A stretch of 64,000 nt of DNA from the NCBI RefSeq assembly GCF_001640365.1, contig NZ_LWMI01000018.1:1-64000 (forward strand). Reading direction: 5' to 3'. Position numbers and translations under genes: made by a program. Below are positions 10,195 to 19,571 of this stretch, one piece after another (the first letter of the stretch is position 1; the number at the start of each line of letters is the position of its first letter). The stretch is from Candidatus Arsenophonus triatominarum (lineage in GTDB: Bacteria; Pseudomonadota; Gammaproteobacteria; Enterobacterales; Enterobacteriaceae). Under the pieces are notes generated by a model. The model was given only the letters and a program-made list of their open reading frames with translations. It was not told the DNA's origin and did no database searches.

Positions 10195-11231
10195 AAAATA
10201 GTTGCTGAATAGAGAGTTGCATTTTTTGTCACGCTATAGACAATAAAAAGAGGTTTAACTTAGAAAATAACGGTTTGAAATGATCAACAAAGAGCGGTTG
10301 TTACGAGATAATCGTTTATGTAAAGCAATCATTGGATTATCAGTCGAAGAATTGAAAAATTTAGCCGCTGAATTTTCAGCTTGTTATTTGATTTATCGGA
10401 AAAAGAATCGAAAAGATCACGAGCGGCAGATGGGTGCAGGGCAGAAAGGATTTATCCCAACCCCATTAGATAAACTGCTTTTTATTTTATTGTATTTAAA
10501 ATGTTATCCGACCTATGATTTGCAAGGACTTCTTTTTGGTTTAGATAGAACACGGGTATGTCGCTGGGTAAAAATATTATTGCCGGTTTTAGAGATGACC
10601 TTGGGGCGAGAATGTGTTTTGCCCGCTCGTCAAATTCGCTCTGCTGAGGAATTTTTTCGCGCCTTTCCTGGAGTTAAAGACGTCTTTATTGATGGGACAG
10701 AGCGACCTGTCCAAAAGCCTAAGAATCTGCGTCGGCGAAAAAAAATGTATTCGGGAAAGAAAAGACAGACCACTCGAAAAGGGCTTATTATGACTGACGA
10801 AACGAGGAAAATTGGATTTATCCCCATGATCAAAAATGGGCGCCGTCACGATAAACGCTTACTCGATAAAGTCGATATAATTCGCCATATTCCCCCTGAG
10901 GTAACCATCTGGGCCGATACCGGTTTTCAAGGTATAGATAAACAGCATCCTAATACACAAATCCCAAAAAAAGGAACTCGAAAAAGACCTTTATCGCCTG
11001 AACAAAAACAAGAAAATAAAATAATCTCGGGCATCCGTATTACGGTTGAACACGCCATCGCGGGTATCAAGCGCCTCGGTTGTATGACCCAAATTTTACG
11101 GAATCGTAGACCCTTTATTGATGATACCTTTTTACTCCTTAGTGCCGGTCTTTGGAATTTCCATCTCAGAACAGCCTAAAATTTACTTCAATCACCGAAA
11201 TACCCTTATTTCACTATTAAGCAACACGCTT
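10195..11231 (+). mobile_element. IS5-family element (DDE_4 type), complete copy
   Basis: 1037 bp, with left end AAAATAGTTGCTGAATAG and right end TTTCACTATTAAGCAACACGCTT. The outer 23 bp of the right end nearly match the right end of the 189-bp MITE family. The flanks are IS481 pieces in opposite orientation. Confidence 0.88.
10280..11179 (+). CDS. IS5-family (ISL2-like) transposase
   Basis: 299 residues, uninterrupted. An N-terminal HTH (LLFILLYLKCYPTYDLQGLLF, LDRTRVCRWV) is followed by a DDE_Tnp_4 core: KDVFIDGTERP (D), TIWADTGFQGI (D) and GIRITVEHAIAGIK (E). The ISL2 grouping rests on protein type and on the 3-bp ANT-like duplications made by the related MITEs. Confidence 0.9.
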   Translation: MINKERLLRDNRLCKAIIGLSVEELKNLAAEFSACYLIYRKKNRKDHERQMGAGQKGFIPTPLDKLLFILLYLKCYPTYDLQGLLFGLDRTRVCRWVKILLPVLEMTLGRECVLPARQIRSAEEFFRAFPGVKDVFIDGTERPVQKPKNLRRRKKMYSGKKRQTTRKGLIMTDETRKIGFIPMIKNGRRHDKRLLDKVDIIRHIPPEVTIWADTGFQGIDKQHPNTQIPKKGTRKRPLSPEQKQENKIISGIRITVEHAIAGIKRLGCMTQILRNRRPFIDDTFLLLSAGLWNFHLRTA

Positions 11232-11359
11232 TAAGTTAAGATTAACACACTTTACACGATGGAAAACAACTTTGGAGAGAGAAAGATTTAAATCAAATTT
11301 AACCTGACAGGTACTGTATAAATAACCGGCAACTTTCAGATCAAGTATGAGCTACTACA
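11232..11359 (+). mobile_element. IS481-family 3' end fragment
   Basis: It holds the last transposase codons (LHDGKQLWREKDLNQI) and the terminal repeat ending GAGCTACTACA. It is opposite in orientation to the N-terminal fragment at 9931-10194 and truncates recE. Confidence 0.8.
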
Positions 11360-12519
11360 GATAATTCCGGCTCGCCGTTTTCGAGTAGTTCTGAAACCAG
11401 CGGATAAGCCAGCGCAGAATCACGCATCAGCTCAATTTGCTCAAAGTCGTCTTTTTTGAGCACAATTTGATTGTTGACTACGGCTTGAGCTTCAAATTCT
11501 GCCAATGCCTGTTTACCGTCTTTGGTTCTCAAATCAACGTATGGCGCACAAAGGTATTGCATTTCAAAACACTCAGGCTCTAGAATAGCCGAGTGAATCG
11601 CAGTACCAATCAAGAGCGCCCCTTGTTTTTTATCGTCCTGTCTTGGGGCGTTCTTGTACCAGTCTAGCGCCCCCAATCCTCCCCGTTGCACCAACCTAAT
11701 TTGCGTACTCGAATAACCGTTTGCCGCGTGATAGGTGCTATTTGACAAACGGCAAACAATCAAGCTCTCTGTGGGTTTCAACGCATCCACACAGCCGTTC
11801 AACATCTCAAGCGTGATATTTTCACCGCTCATGATTTTTCCGTTAACGGGAGGAAAAGCAGAGAAGATAGAGTTGTCGTCTATGTTTGTGACTTTTAAGT
11901 TAATTAATTGTTGCCCTTCTGTGCAATTATTAACCAATTCTTCAGGTACTATATTCGCCTCGCTTTTTTCCGCTTCTCCCACGTTTTCCACAGACATAAC
12001 GACAGATTTAGTGGATAACTTTGTTGATTGCGTTAATAACTGATTATATTTTCCACACTCAAAAAGATGAATCGCTATTCCCTTGATTTCGCTTAAAGAG
12101 ATACTTTTGTCTGCTTCCTGTATTTTCACGGACAACAATTCACGAAGTTCGGTGTATTGCTCAAAAATCTCTGGCTCTTCTGATGGATTGGCCAACAAAT
12201 CCTCCGCATCGCGAATCTCGCCTTCGTCGTATTCTTCCTGAACACCAAATATCGTGAGTAAAGCGCAAAACTGGTCTATGCCCTGTTTTTCGATAATATC
12301 CGTCTGTTTTTCGGTATTAGCGAAATACTCTTCAACGCTAATTTCTTCCAATCTGGGCGATTTGTAAAAACAGCAGTTTGCGCCGTCAGTCTCAAAGATA
12401 TGTTGAGAGGCCAATTTCTTGGCAGCTATTTTCGTCTCAGAGGAAAGATAGATGAAATTTGTTGTCTTACCCTTCTCGTGGTCAACGTTAGTGATGATGG
12501 TTGCTTTGAAGTATTTCAT
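11360..12519 (-). pseudogene. recE: RecE-like exodeoxyribonuclease VIII, truncated at the C-terminus
   Basis: A plasmid/phage 5'-3' double-strand exonuclease that feeds RecT. About 387 residues remain. The N-terminal half (MKYFKATIITNVDHEKGKTT...) is the non-catalytic region. The start of the nuclease domain is visible as LSNSTYHAANGYSSTQIRLV and GALLIGTAIHSAILEPECFE, matching the opening of the RecE/YqaJ-like PD-(D/E)XK fold. The catalytic DxKTT segment, present in the second copy near 63910, is lost because an IS481 end is fused at 11359. Its start overlaps the stop of the upstream small ORF (ATGA), indicating translational coupling. Confidence 0.85.
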
Positions 12520-12650
12520 GCCGCACCCCCAACTCGCTGGAGAATTCGGGCACGCTGACGAAGGGTTAAATTGCGTGAGGTTCGAACGAATAACTCGATG
12601 ATTTGATTTTGCGCTTCAATTACGCGCACGCGGAAGGTAGACTTTTTCAT
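12516..12650 (-). CDS. Conserved 44-residue protein of the leader/recE module (locus a)
   Basis: MKKSTFRVRVIEAQNQ...RQRARILQRVGGAA, basic and without cysteines. It starts after TAGGAGT and stops in an ATGA overlap with recE. Versions occur at 14082, 38014, 38870, 53410, 60553 and 62563, always after the same leader where that is preserved. I recognise no family; its position suggests a role tied to recE expression or plasmid recombination. Confidence 0.7.
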   Translation of the reverse strand: MKKSTFRVRVIEAQNQIIELFVRTSRNLTLRQRARILQRVGGAA

Positions 12651-12660
12651 TAGCCTTACT

Positions 12661-12720
12661 CCTATCACATGTAGGTTTAGGGTTAGCTGGTAGTAAGAGA
12701 GGAAAGCTCTTGCTATCAGC
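12661..12720 (-). promoter_or_regulatory. Two-hairpin leader, locus a
   Basis: Distal hairpin at 12686-12720 (arms GCTG-TAG-AAGAG and CTCTT-CTA-CAGC with two symmetric mismatches), then CCTA-N7-TAGG at 12661-12675, in which TAGG is part of the ribosome binding site of the small ORF. It begins 5 nt after the rep gene stop at 12726. Confidence 0.7.
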
Positions 12721-12725
12721 GATAG

Positions 12726-13301
12726 TTAATATTTTATGTCAGACTCAACATCTTCATTATCTGAAAAATATTTTTCATACTTTGATTTGATAAAAGGAAA
12801 ATTTTTGATTTCTATAGACTCCCAATCTTCTTTACTTTTATCTTGTTCTGCTTCTGTTGTAATAATATTTGCTGAAAAGGTTGCATACCGCCTATTTTTT
12901 GTATCACTACACCAAAATACTTTCTCGTTGACGATATAAGCATTAGCTGTGCCTATCTTTAGGATTTTAATCCATCTTTCTTGCTCTAATATTTTTACAG
13001 CTTTGTGTATTGATTGACGGCTCACTTCTAATAGTTGGCATAGAGCTTTTTGGCTGATAATAATGCTATTTTGTCTGTTCATTTTCTCACCTAAAAGAAT
13101 TAATATCTTTAAAGATAGCCCACTTCTGTCTTGCAGTTTTCGCATTTCTTTCATCGCACTTCTGCTTACTTGAACAAAGTTTGCAGATATTTTATTTACC
13201 CTATCCTCAACCTCTTTTTTTGCTAGAAGATCAAGTAATTTAGCTTTTTCGTCTCGTAATCTATCAACTTCATTCTTTAGGTAATTTTCATCTATCATCA
13301 T
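12726..13301 (-). CDS. Winged-helix plasmid replication protein (RepL-like)
   Basis: 191 residues. An N-terminal coiled-coil-like segment (DRLRDEKAKLLDLLAKKEVEDR) is followed by a winged helix: SLKILILLGEKM, IISQKALCQLLEVSRQSIHKAVKILEQERWI, then NAYIVNEKVFW. The order HTH, wing and Asn-rich post-wing segment is like RepL-type initiators. It is preceded by TGTAAA-type palindromes (13318-13440) and followed by the leader-small ORF-recE cassette. The frame is intact. It could instead be a plasmid regulator. Confidence 0.55.
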   Translation of the reverse strand: MMIDENYLKNEVDRLRDEKAKLLDLLAKKEVEDRVNKISANFVQVSRSAMKEMRKLQDRSGLSLKILILLGEKMNRQNSIIISQKALCQLLEVSRQSIHKAVKILEQERWIKILKIGTANAYIVNEKVFWCSDTKNRRYATFSANIITTEAEQDKSKEDWESIEIKNFPFIKSKYEKYFSDNEDVESDIKY

Positions 13302-13309
13302 GTTGCTCT

Positions 13310-13445
13310 ATATGTAAATCATGAGATTACAATAAGTGTATATTTAATTTACACCATGTCAAATAAAAATAACTCTTAGTATTATTATGTAAACCTCTGA
13401 GGTTTACATATATGTAAACTCATATAGTTTACATATTTTTTTAAT
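13310..13445. promoter_or_regulatory. TGTAAAY palindromes upstream of rep, candidate operator or origin
   Basis: One near-perfect palindrome ATGTAAACCTC-T-GAGGTTTACAT (about 13391-13413) is followed by ATGTAAACT...AGTTTACAT (about 13415-13436), and a looser TGTAAATC...GATTACA lies closer to the gene. They fit binding sites for the adjacent winged-helix protein. Confidence 0.6.
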
Positions 13446-13627
13446 AAAAATTTGATTTAATTATAAATTATTAATCTGTCTTTCTACTTCTTTCTTTACT
13501 AGGGAGCAAAAGACAACTCATTAGCAACAAACTAATCTCCGCTTCGTCGTCAACGTTGTTCAATGCTCGTAAACTCAGATAATAAAACTGAATTTATTAA
13601 AAATAATCCCAAAAATCCTTAAAATTA

Positions 13628-13690
13628 AAACGCCCACCGCTCGCCACAGCCAAGAGACCGAGCAACGCGAGCGAACGGGCGAGGAAGCGG
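13628..13690. other. GC-rich block resembling the conserved ColE1-type origin-proximal sequence
   Basis: ACCGCTCGCCACAGCC, then GACCGAGC and GGGCGAGGAAGCGGAAGA, closely resemble from memory the segment next to the pBR322/ColE1 origin. The core CGAGGAAGCGGAA recurs at 51887-51899 beside another rep region. No gene is seen between 13445 and 13740. Confidence 0.5.
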
Positions 13691-13740
13691 AAGATAACCG
13701 GAAATTAAAGGGAACACAGTCACGCGAAAATCACAAAATA

Positions 13741-13860
13741 CTAATTTCTTCCAATCTGGGCGATTTGTAAAAACAGCAATTTGCGCCGTCAGTCTCAAAG
13801 ATATATTGAGAGGCCAATTTCTTGGCAGCTATTTTCGTCTCAGAGGAAAGATAGATGAAA
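13741..13860 (-). pseudogene. recE-like fragment (N-terminal part)
   Basis: It encodes FIYLSSETKIAAKKLAS...NCCFYKSPRLEEIS, matching residues 22 onward of the recE at 12519. It is cut at the codon where an IS481 end begins, the same codon at which the recE fragment at 60693-60761 ends. Confidence 0.8.
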
Positions 13861-13937
13861 TGTAGTAGCTCAGACTTAACCTGACAGGTACTGTATAAAT
13901 AACCGGTAACTGTCAGGTTAAGTCTGAGCTACTACAA
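13861..13937. mobile_element. 77-bp palindromic IS481 end pair
   Basis: Two copies of the IS481 3' end face each other (TGTAGTAGCTCAGACTTAAC and its complement), separated by GTACTGTATAAATAACCGGT. The arms are about 27 bp and nearly perfect. It is a minimal derivative with no coding capacity. Confidence 0.8.
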
Positions 13938-14085
13938 AACAGCGGGGCGGTTATCCAATCTGGCACGCCAGGAAAAAGCTCACGAGGGCTAATGAGAGTT
14001 TGCCACAGTGACAAAAGGTAAAACGCACATCAGGGCGACCCTGATAGGTGCGCCGAAATCCGTTGAGGGTATAGGTGTATTTCAT
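13938..14085 (-). pseudogene. Small CxC protein following the 44-residue ORF (locus b)
   Basis: It starts MKYTYTLNGFRRTYQGRPDVRF and has the motif FCHCGKLSLAL, possibly half a metal-binding site. A one-base insertion in a T run near 13973 ends it early compared with the copy at 37658-38016 (SFFWRARLDNRPSVF). Its start overlaps the stop of the preceding ORF (ATGA). Confidence 0.5.
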
Positions 14086-14216
14086 GCCGCACCTCCGACT
14101 CTATTCAGAATTCGGGCACGCTGGCGGAAAGTTAAGTTGCGGGATTTTTCAACAAATAGTTTAATTGTGTAATTCGGTGCTTCACAGATGAGCACGCGGA
14201 AGGTAGACTTTTTCAT
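14082..14216 (-). CDS. Conserved 44-residue protein (locus b)
   Basis: MKKSTFRVLICEAPNYTIKL...RQRARILNRVGGAA, a diverged version of the locus a protein. Here it precedes the CxC protein rather than recE. Confidence 0.65.
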   Translation of the reverse strand: MKKSTFRVLICEAPNYTIKLFVEKSRNLTFRQRARILNRVGGAA

Positions 14217-14226
14217 TAGCCTTACT

Positions 14227-14285
14227 CCTAGTTATTGTAGGTTTAGGGTTAGCTCTGTGTAGGTGTTACAGCACTTACATAGAGC
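14227..14285 (-). promoter_or_regulatory. Two-hairpin leader, locus b
   Basis: CCTA-N7-TAGG at 14227-14241 and distal hairpin 14252-14285 (GCTCT-TGTA-GTG paired with CAC-TACA-AGAGC). Stem sequences differ from locus a but spacing is kept. Confidence 0.7.
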
Positions 14286-14319
14286 GACTATATTTAAAAC
14301 TTAAAAAGATTGAATTAAT

Positions 14320-14360
14320 AACGCAACAAAAAAGAAAGTCAATTTTTTTGTTGCGTTTTT
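14320..14360. terminator. Strong bidirectional terminator-like hairpin
   Basis: Perfect 14-bp arms AACGCAACAAAAAA (14320-14333) and TTTTTTGTTGCGTT (14344-14357), followed by a further T run. It separates the divergent locus b leader from the ORF at 14402. Confidence 0.65.
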
Positions 14361-14401
14361 TTGTTTAGTTGATACTATCATTACAGTTAAAGGAGAAATT
14401 T

Positions 14402-14581
14402 ATGTCAAAAAAAATCGTCTATGATGATTATGTATCTATAAGAATCCCAAGAGAAGTGAAAGAAAAAATAGACAAAATAAGAATGATTAAAAAATCACAA
14501 GGATATGAAAAATATAGATTAATTGATGCAGTTATGGAGGCAACTAACATGTTAGAAGAATCACTATCAAAAAAAAATTAA
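14402..14581 (+). CDS. Small ribbon-helix-helix-like protein
   Basis: 59 residues from the ATG preceded by AAAGGAG; the upstream Met is less likely. VSIRIPREVKEKIDKIR resembles the RHH strand-helix pattern of plasmid copy-control or antitoxin proteins, then KYRLIDAVMEATNML forms the second helix. It lies upstream of a rep gene start and may regulate it. Confidence 0.5.
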   Translation: MSKKIVYDDYVSIRIPREVKEKIDKIRMIKKSQGYEKYRLIDAVMEATNMLEESLSKKN

Positions 14582-14851
14582 ACGACTTTTTACTACGGCT
14601 ATTATTAAGTGATAATAAAATGGCATGGTTTATTTAATGATAAAAATGCAACAGTAAGAAAAGTAACTAACTGATATATAATAATTTATATAAATTCAAG
14701 TCTTTCTAGACTTCAATTTTATCCACAGAAAAACGCTACGGCTTATTTTATTTAAAGTTTTGTTTATAAAGGAATAATTAACTAACAAAGTTAAAAGAAA
14801 TATAAATAAAAACAGTCACGAATAATTATTTTCACATCAAAAGGATTAAGA
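14582..14851. other. Origin-like intergenic region upstream of a truncated rep gene
   Basis: AT-rich, with one consensus DnaA box TTATCCACA at 14719-14727 and a small inverted repeat AGTCT-TTCT-AGACT near 14699. A ribosome binding site (AAGGA) precedes the rep start. Confidence 0.45.
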
Positions 14852-14853
14852 AA

Positions 14854-14976
14854 TGAGTGCAACTTTAGATAGAGATCCAAATTACAACTTAGTACAAAGT
14901 AACGATTTGATTAATGCTAGCTATAAACATAACCGTAATGAAATGCGTCTACTTGTATTAGCTTTATCTAAAGTAG
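14854..14976 (+). pseudogene. Rep_3-type replication initiator, N-terminal fragment
   Basis: MSATLDRDPNYNLVQSNDLI and NRNEMRLLVLALSKV match the N-terminal winged helix of Rep_3/RepB initiators (V-x-S-N-x-L-I...E-x-R-L...A-L-S-K). The IS3 copy at 14977 removes everything downstream. Confidence 0.7.
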
Positions 14977-15499
14977 TGTAGTGGCATACTAAATTTGGCC
15001 ACCTAAGTTGAGGTGATATGCTTACCTCATAATTTTTATAGGTGCCGAAATGAGTAAAATAATTACTGCTGAATTTAAATGTGAAACCGCCAAATTAGTC
15101 CTTGACCAAAATTACACCTACCAGGAAGCCGCGAAAGGCATGAACGTCAGTCTTTCAGCGATTAGCCGGTGGGTAAGAGCCCTTCGTTTAGAACGTCAAG
15201 GGAAAACATCGCCTGGTCTGCCATTAACACCTGAACAAATTGAGTTCAGAGAAATGAAGAAAAAAATCCACCGGCTGGAAATGGAGAATGACATCTTAAA
15301 AAAGGCTACTGCGCTCTTAATGTCCGACTCACTGAAAAATTTTCGGTAGTTGAAAAGCTAAGAGTGCTTTATCCGGTGAAAACTTTGTGTCGTATTTTTA
15401 ATGTTCACCGAAGCAGTTATCGCTATTGGTGTCGGCCTAAGGAGCCAGATATTGAGCGGACGATAAAACGTAGCCTAGTCAGCGAAGCGTGGAACGTTA
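14977..15499 (+). mobile_element. IS3-family element, 5' part
   Basis: It starts at the TGTAGTGGCATAC end and is cut within orfB at SEAWNV by IS630. The rest of the element is absent on the other side. Confidence 0.88.
15050..15349 (+). CDS. IS3-family transposase OrfA, copy at 15 kb
   Basis: Complete 99-residue OrfA. It differs from the copy at 9.6 kb by Met for Ile in [12 protein letters not shown]. The orfB partner here is reduced to 45 codons. Confidence 0.85.
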   Translation: MSKIITAEFKCETAKLVLDQNYTYQEAAKGMNVSLSAISRWVRALRLERQGKTSPGLPLTPEQIEFREMKKKIHRLEMENDILKKATALLMSDSLKNFR

Positions 15500-15820
15500 T
15501 AGCTAGGCGACTTAATTTTGATTACAAGGTGTGTTATGAGTTATACAATTGATTTTCGACGTAAAGTAATATCTGTAAGGAAAGCCGAAGGTTTAACAAT
15601 TCGAGAAACTGCGAAACAATTCCGTATTGGAAAAGCGTCTTTAGTACGTTGGCTTAAACGACCAGAGCCAAAAAATTCAACGCCACGTAAGAGGAAGCTC
15701 GATAAAAATGCTTTAGCAAAAGATGTGGAACAGTATCCAGATGCTTACCAAAAGGAACGGGCAGAGCGATTCGGTGTTTGTAAAAAGACTATTTGGCAAT
15801 CCCTTAAAAAGCTGGGATTA

Positions 15821-16701
15821 TAGCTAGGCGACTTAATTTTGATTACAGCATATGTATTAAAAACAGGTCATCGATAGTGCATCCTGTTTCCATCTTTTTA
15901 CGTTTAGCTTGAGACCATTTATGTTCTATAGGATTTAAATCTGGTGAATACACAGGCAAATATTCTATCTGGTGTCCTGCGTTTATAATTGCCTGTTCAA
16001 TATTCTTACCTTTGTGAAAGCTAGCGTTGTCCATAAAAATAACAGAATTTTCAGGAAGTTCTGGGAGCAATATTTTTGTGATCCAAACATAAAAAACATC
16101 ACGATTAATATTGCAATCAAATAATCCGATAGCAAAAAGGGTTGTTCCCAATAAAGCGCCAATAACATTTGTTCTTCCCTTAGCACCCCAGTTTTTCAGG
16201 CCAAAACAACGGTGACCTTTTGGGGAATAGCCGTGAGTTCGTGGAGTGTCATGTGAAAAACCACTTTCATCAATAAAAACAACAGATTTATCTTTTTTTT
16301 CATACTGTTGTCTTTTTTGCTGATGTGCCAGCCTGTCGCTTTCGTTGGTTTTTGGATGGAATAGAGTTTTTTTTATAGGTTAATCCCAGCTTTTTAAGGG
16401 ATTGCCAAATAGTCTTTTTACAAACACCGAATCGCTCTGCCCGTTCCTTTTGGTAAGCATCTGGATACTGTTCCACATCTTTTGCTAAAGCATTTTTATC
16501 GAGCTTCCTCTTACGTGGCGTTGAATTTTTTGGCTCTGGTCGTTTAAGCCAACGTACTAAAGACGCTTTTCCAATACGGAATTGTTTCGCAGTTTCTCGA
16601 ATTGTTAAACCTTCGGCTTTCCTTACAGATATTACTTTACGTCGAAAATCAATTGTATAACTCATAACACACCTTGTAATCAAAATTAAGTCGCCTAGCT
16701 A
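15821..16701 (-). mobile_element. IS630-family element, copy 3b
   Basis: Full-length 881-bp copy in reverse orientation inside copy 3a, with TA on both sides. Confidence 0.95.
15843..16665 (-). CDS. IS630-family transposase, copy 3b
   Basis: Both poly-A tracts are A8. The two frames are otherwise intact and match the copy at 5381. Confidence 0.85.
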
Positions 16702-16988
16702 TAATCGTGATGTTTTTTATGTTTGGATCACAAAAATATTGCTCCCAGAACTTCCTGAAAATTCTGTTATTTTTATGGACAACGCTAGCTTTCACAAAGG
16801 TAAGAATATTGAACAGGCAATTATAAACGCAGGACACCAGATAGAATATTTGCCTGTGTATTCACCAGATTTAAATCCTATAGAACATAAATGGTCTCAA
16901 GCTAAACGTAAAAAGATGGAAACAGGATGCACTATCGATGACCTGTTTTTAATACATATGCTGTAATCAAAATTAAGTCGCCTAGCTA

Positions 16989-17671
16989 TATTAATCTTTC
17001 TGATATTCTTTCCAATATTACCCATCTCACCCTTTATCTCGGATTTTATCTAAAGAAACCCCCTGCCTCGCTCAGTCGCTTAAAACATTATTCCGGCGAA
17101 GATAACATCACGTTACGTTATAAGAGCCACCGCACGAAAAAACAGGAAGACTTGGTCATGACATCCGATGAATTTATTACCCAGTTTGCGTCTCATGTGC
17201 CAGAAAAATGGTTTCACATGATCCGCTATTACGGCTTTTTAAGTCCATCAGCACGGATGCGAAAAATGTTAACGGAGGTTGTTTATCCTTTAGCCCAGCA
17301 AGATAAAAAACCCGCTAAAAAAGTCACCTGGTGAAACATGTATCAACACGTCTTTAAAGTCGATCCACTTGCTTGTCTCTTATGTGGGAAAAAATTACTT
17401 TTCGCAGAAATGAATTTTGGATTGAATCGTAAAGAACTTATGGCGCGTCACCATGATCTGGTTTGTTTGCGGTGGCGATAAAAACTCACGACAGGGTAGA
17501 TCTATCCTTTTGTTCAAAATTGATTAATAATTAATCGTTTTTTAACCATCTATTCCGTTTCTTAATCTCAACCTTCAACATAATTTTGGCAAAATTTAGA
17601 AGAAAATAAAAAGGGTTTCATCATGGCGCAGGTTAATGAGTAACCATTTCGGGTATTAATTTCTTATACAT
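16989..17671 (+). mobile_element. IS91-family element, 3' part with ori-type end
   Basis: It carries the C-terminal region of the transposase (LYLGFYLKKPPASLSRLKHY, FVTQFASHVPEKWFHMIRYY) with a stop replacing Arg in KKVTW*NMYQH near 17332. The right end TTAATTTCTTATACAT is followed immediately by CAAG, a known IS91 target tetranucleotide. Confidence 0.8.
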
Positions 17672-18030
17672 CAAGTATTTTCCCTGCTTTGACCGGCGAA
17701 ATCGTAGTCGTCATCTCTTCCCTGCTGTTTACGCAATTATTGGGCTCCCATGATGGGGTACAGCCCAACGTTGTGCAATATGAATTGCTAAAAAACAGTA
17801 TGGCGGCAGGGTATATCCTGAACGACAAAACATATTACGTCTCATCGCGTGAGTCAGATCGCATTTTTTCATATTCGCCTCCTGGGTACATGACCTCATT
17901 CACACATTTCATGATGCCCCATTGCGGTGTAATACTTCTAAAAAATAACTTAATTGGAGTTTAATTTTAGAAACTCCCGTCTGTTTTTGGCCCTACAGCA
18001 TAAACACTTTGCTCATAACAGGAGAGCAAT
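17672..18030 (+). other. nanT upstream region with an unassigned ORF fragment
   Basis: An open frame at 17689-17964 (LTGEIVVVISSLLFTQLLGS...NDKTYYVSSRESDRIFSY) has no start I trust and looks like the tail of a gene cut by IS91; I do not recognise it. The last 60 bp hold the nanT ribosome binding site (AGGAGAG). Confidence 0.4.
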
Positions 18031-19521
18031 ATGAATAGAACAATAAGTACCACTCCATGGTATAAGCAGCTCAATAAGTCGCAGTGGCGGGCGTTTTTCG
18101 CTGCCTGGCTTGGCTATTTACTGGACGGTTTTGATTTCGTTTTAATTGCTCTGGTGCTGACTGAAGTTCAGAGCGAGTTCCAGCTAACCACCGTTCAGGC
18201 GGCGAGTATTATCTCTGCAGCATTTATCTCCCGCTGGTTTGGTGGCTTACTGCTCGGGGCGATGGGTGACCGCTATGGCCGCCGCCTGGCGATGGTCAGC
18301 AGTATTATTCTTTTTTCCGCCGGCACGCTGGCCTGCGGCTTTGCGCTGGGATATACCTCCATGTTTATCGCCCGCATGATGATCGGGATGGGGATGGCAG
18401 GGGAGTACGGCTCCAGTGCGACCTATGTCATTGAAAGCTGGCCGAAACATCTGCGTAACAAAGCCAGCGGCTTCCTGATATCCGGTTTTTCTGTCGGCGC
18501 CGTTGTGGCGGCGCAGGTATACAGCCTGGTGGTACCCGTCTGGGGCTGGCGTGCCTTATTCTTCCTCGGTATCCTGCCAATTATTTTAGCGCTGTGGTTG
18601 CGTAAAAATATTCCGGAAACGAAAGACTGGGAAGAACACCAGACGAGGAAAGCACCGATACGGACAATGGTGGATATCCTCTATCTCGGAAAATATCGTA
18701 CCATGAATATCGTGATGACACTGGTCGCGATAGCTGCTCTGTGGTTTTGCTTTGCTGGGAACCTGCACAACCCTCTCGTGGTGATTGCGCTGGCGCTCAT
18801 TTGTGCTGTTATCTTTGTCAGCTTTATGGTGCAGAGCAGCGGAAAACGCTGGCCGACCGGTGTGATGCTGATTGTTGTCGTTTTGTTCGCGTTTCTCTAT
18901 TCCTGGCCTATCCAGGCGCTGCTGCCAACCTATCTTAAAAGCGAACTGGCATACGATCCGGCGACGGTTGCGCAGGTTCTTTTCTTCAGCGGATTCGGCG
19001 CGGCCATCGGCTGTATTGTTGGCGGATTCCTTGGCGACTGGCTGGGTACGCGTAAAGCCTACGTTTACAGCCTGCTGGCATCACAGGTGCTAATTATTCC
19101 TGTCTTTACGATCGGTGGCTCCAGCATCTGGGGCCTAGGTATCCTGCTCTTTTTTCAACAGATGCTGGGGCAGGGGATCGCAGGGATCTTACCGAAACTG
19201 ATAGGTGGTTATTTCGATGCCGACCAGCGTGCTGCCGGTCTGGGCTTCACCTATAACGTCGGAGCTCTGGGCGGTGCGGTAGCGCCGGTCATCGGTGCGC
19301 TGGTTGCGCAGCATATGAATCTGGGCACGGCGTTGTGGTCGCTCTCCTTTGGATTAACGTTTGTGGTGATCCTGCTGATTGGCCTGGACATGCCGTCCCG
19401 CGTACAGCGCTGGGTCCGCCCTGAAGCGCTGCATACCCATGACACTATTGACGGTCAACCGTTCAGTGGCGCAATGGCTCGTAACCACAAAGCGGATGTC
19501 CCGCTTTGCAGTAAACACTAA
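18031..19521 (+). CDS. nanT: Sialic acid:H+ symporter NanT
   Basis: A major facilitator in the inner membrane that imports N-acetylneuraminate with protons. 496 residues equals the E. coli NanT length. MFS signatures are [10 protein letters not shown] in the first cytoplasmic loop and [10 protein letters not shown] in the second half. An extra hydrophobic segment between halves ([38 protein letters not shown]) matches the 14-helix layout of Nan[17 protein letters not shown] is the family N-terminal motif. The frame is intact and GC-rich. It is first in the nanTEK-nanQ run, 50 bp ahead of nanE, with AGGAGAG before the start. Confidence 0.95.
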   Translation: MNRTISTTPWYKQLNKSQWRAFFAAWLGYLLDGFDFVLIALVLTEVQSEFQLTTVQAASIISAAFISRWFGGLLLGAMGDRYGRRLAMVSSIILFSAGTLACGFALGYTSMFIARMMIGMGMAGEYGSSATYVIESWPKHLRNKASGFLISGFSVGAVVAAQVYSLVVPVWGWRALFFLGILPIILALWLRKNIPETKDWEEHQTRKAPIRTMVDILYLGKYRTMNIVMTLVAIAALWFCFAGNLHNPLVVIALALICAVIFVSFMVQSSGKRWPTGVMLIVVVLFAFLYSWPIQALLPTYLKSELAYDPATVAQVLFFSGFGAAIGCIVGGFLGDWLGTRKAYVYSLLASQVLIIPVFTIGGSSIWGLGILLFFQQMLGQGIAGILPKLIGGYFDADQRAAGLGFTYNVGALGGAVAPVIGALVAQHMNLGTALWSLSFGLTFVVILLIGLDMPSRVQRWVRPEALHTHDTIDGQPFSGAMARNHKADVPLCSKH

Positions 19522-19571
19522 ATTAACGTGCTCGGCGCTGTCGGGCGCAAATTGAAGTAATGGGTAGTGCC

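Larger units (their letters stand above)
15536..16966 (+). pseudogene. IS630-family transposase, copy 3a, split
   Basis: The N-terminal part ends at 15820 and the C-terminal part (NRDVFYVWITKILL... to the stop at 16966) resumes after the inserted copy. The first catalytic Asp is lost. Confidence 0.85.
15500..16988 (+). mobile_element. IS630-family element, copy 3a, interrupted by copy 3b
   Basis: The left part is 15500-15820 (tnp codons to GLGL) and the right part resumes at 16702 with IVM-region codons of the second half. About 240 bp of the host copy between the two points are missing, so this is a product of recombination between nested copies, not a simple insertion. Confidence 0.88.

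Noticed and set aside
10589..10849. 86- and 67-residue ORFs antisense to the IS5 transposase
   Set aside because: They lie on the opposite strand of a clear DDE transposase and recur only because the IS recurs.
12661..12720. Leader hairpin as a rho-independent terminator of the rep gene
   Set aside because: No T run follows the distal hairpin in the six copies, and a conserved second pairing over the ribosome binding site favours a leader role.
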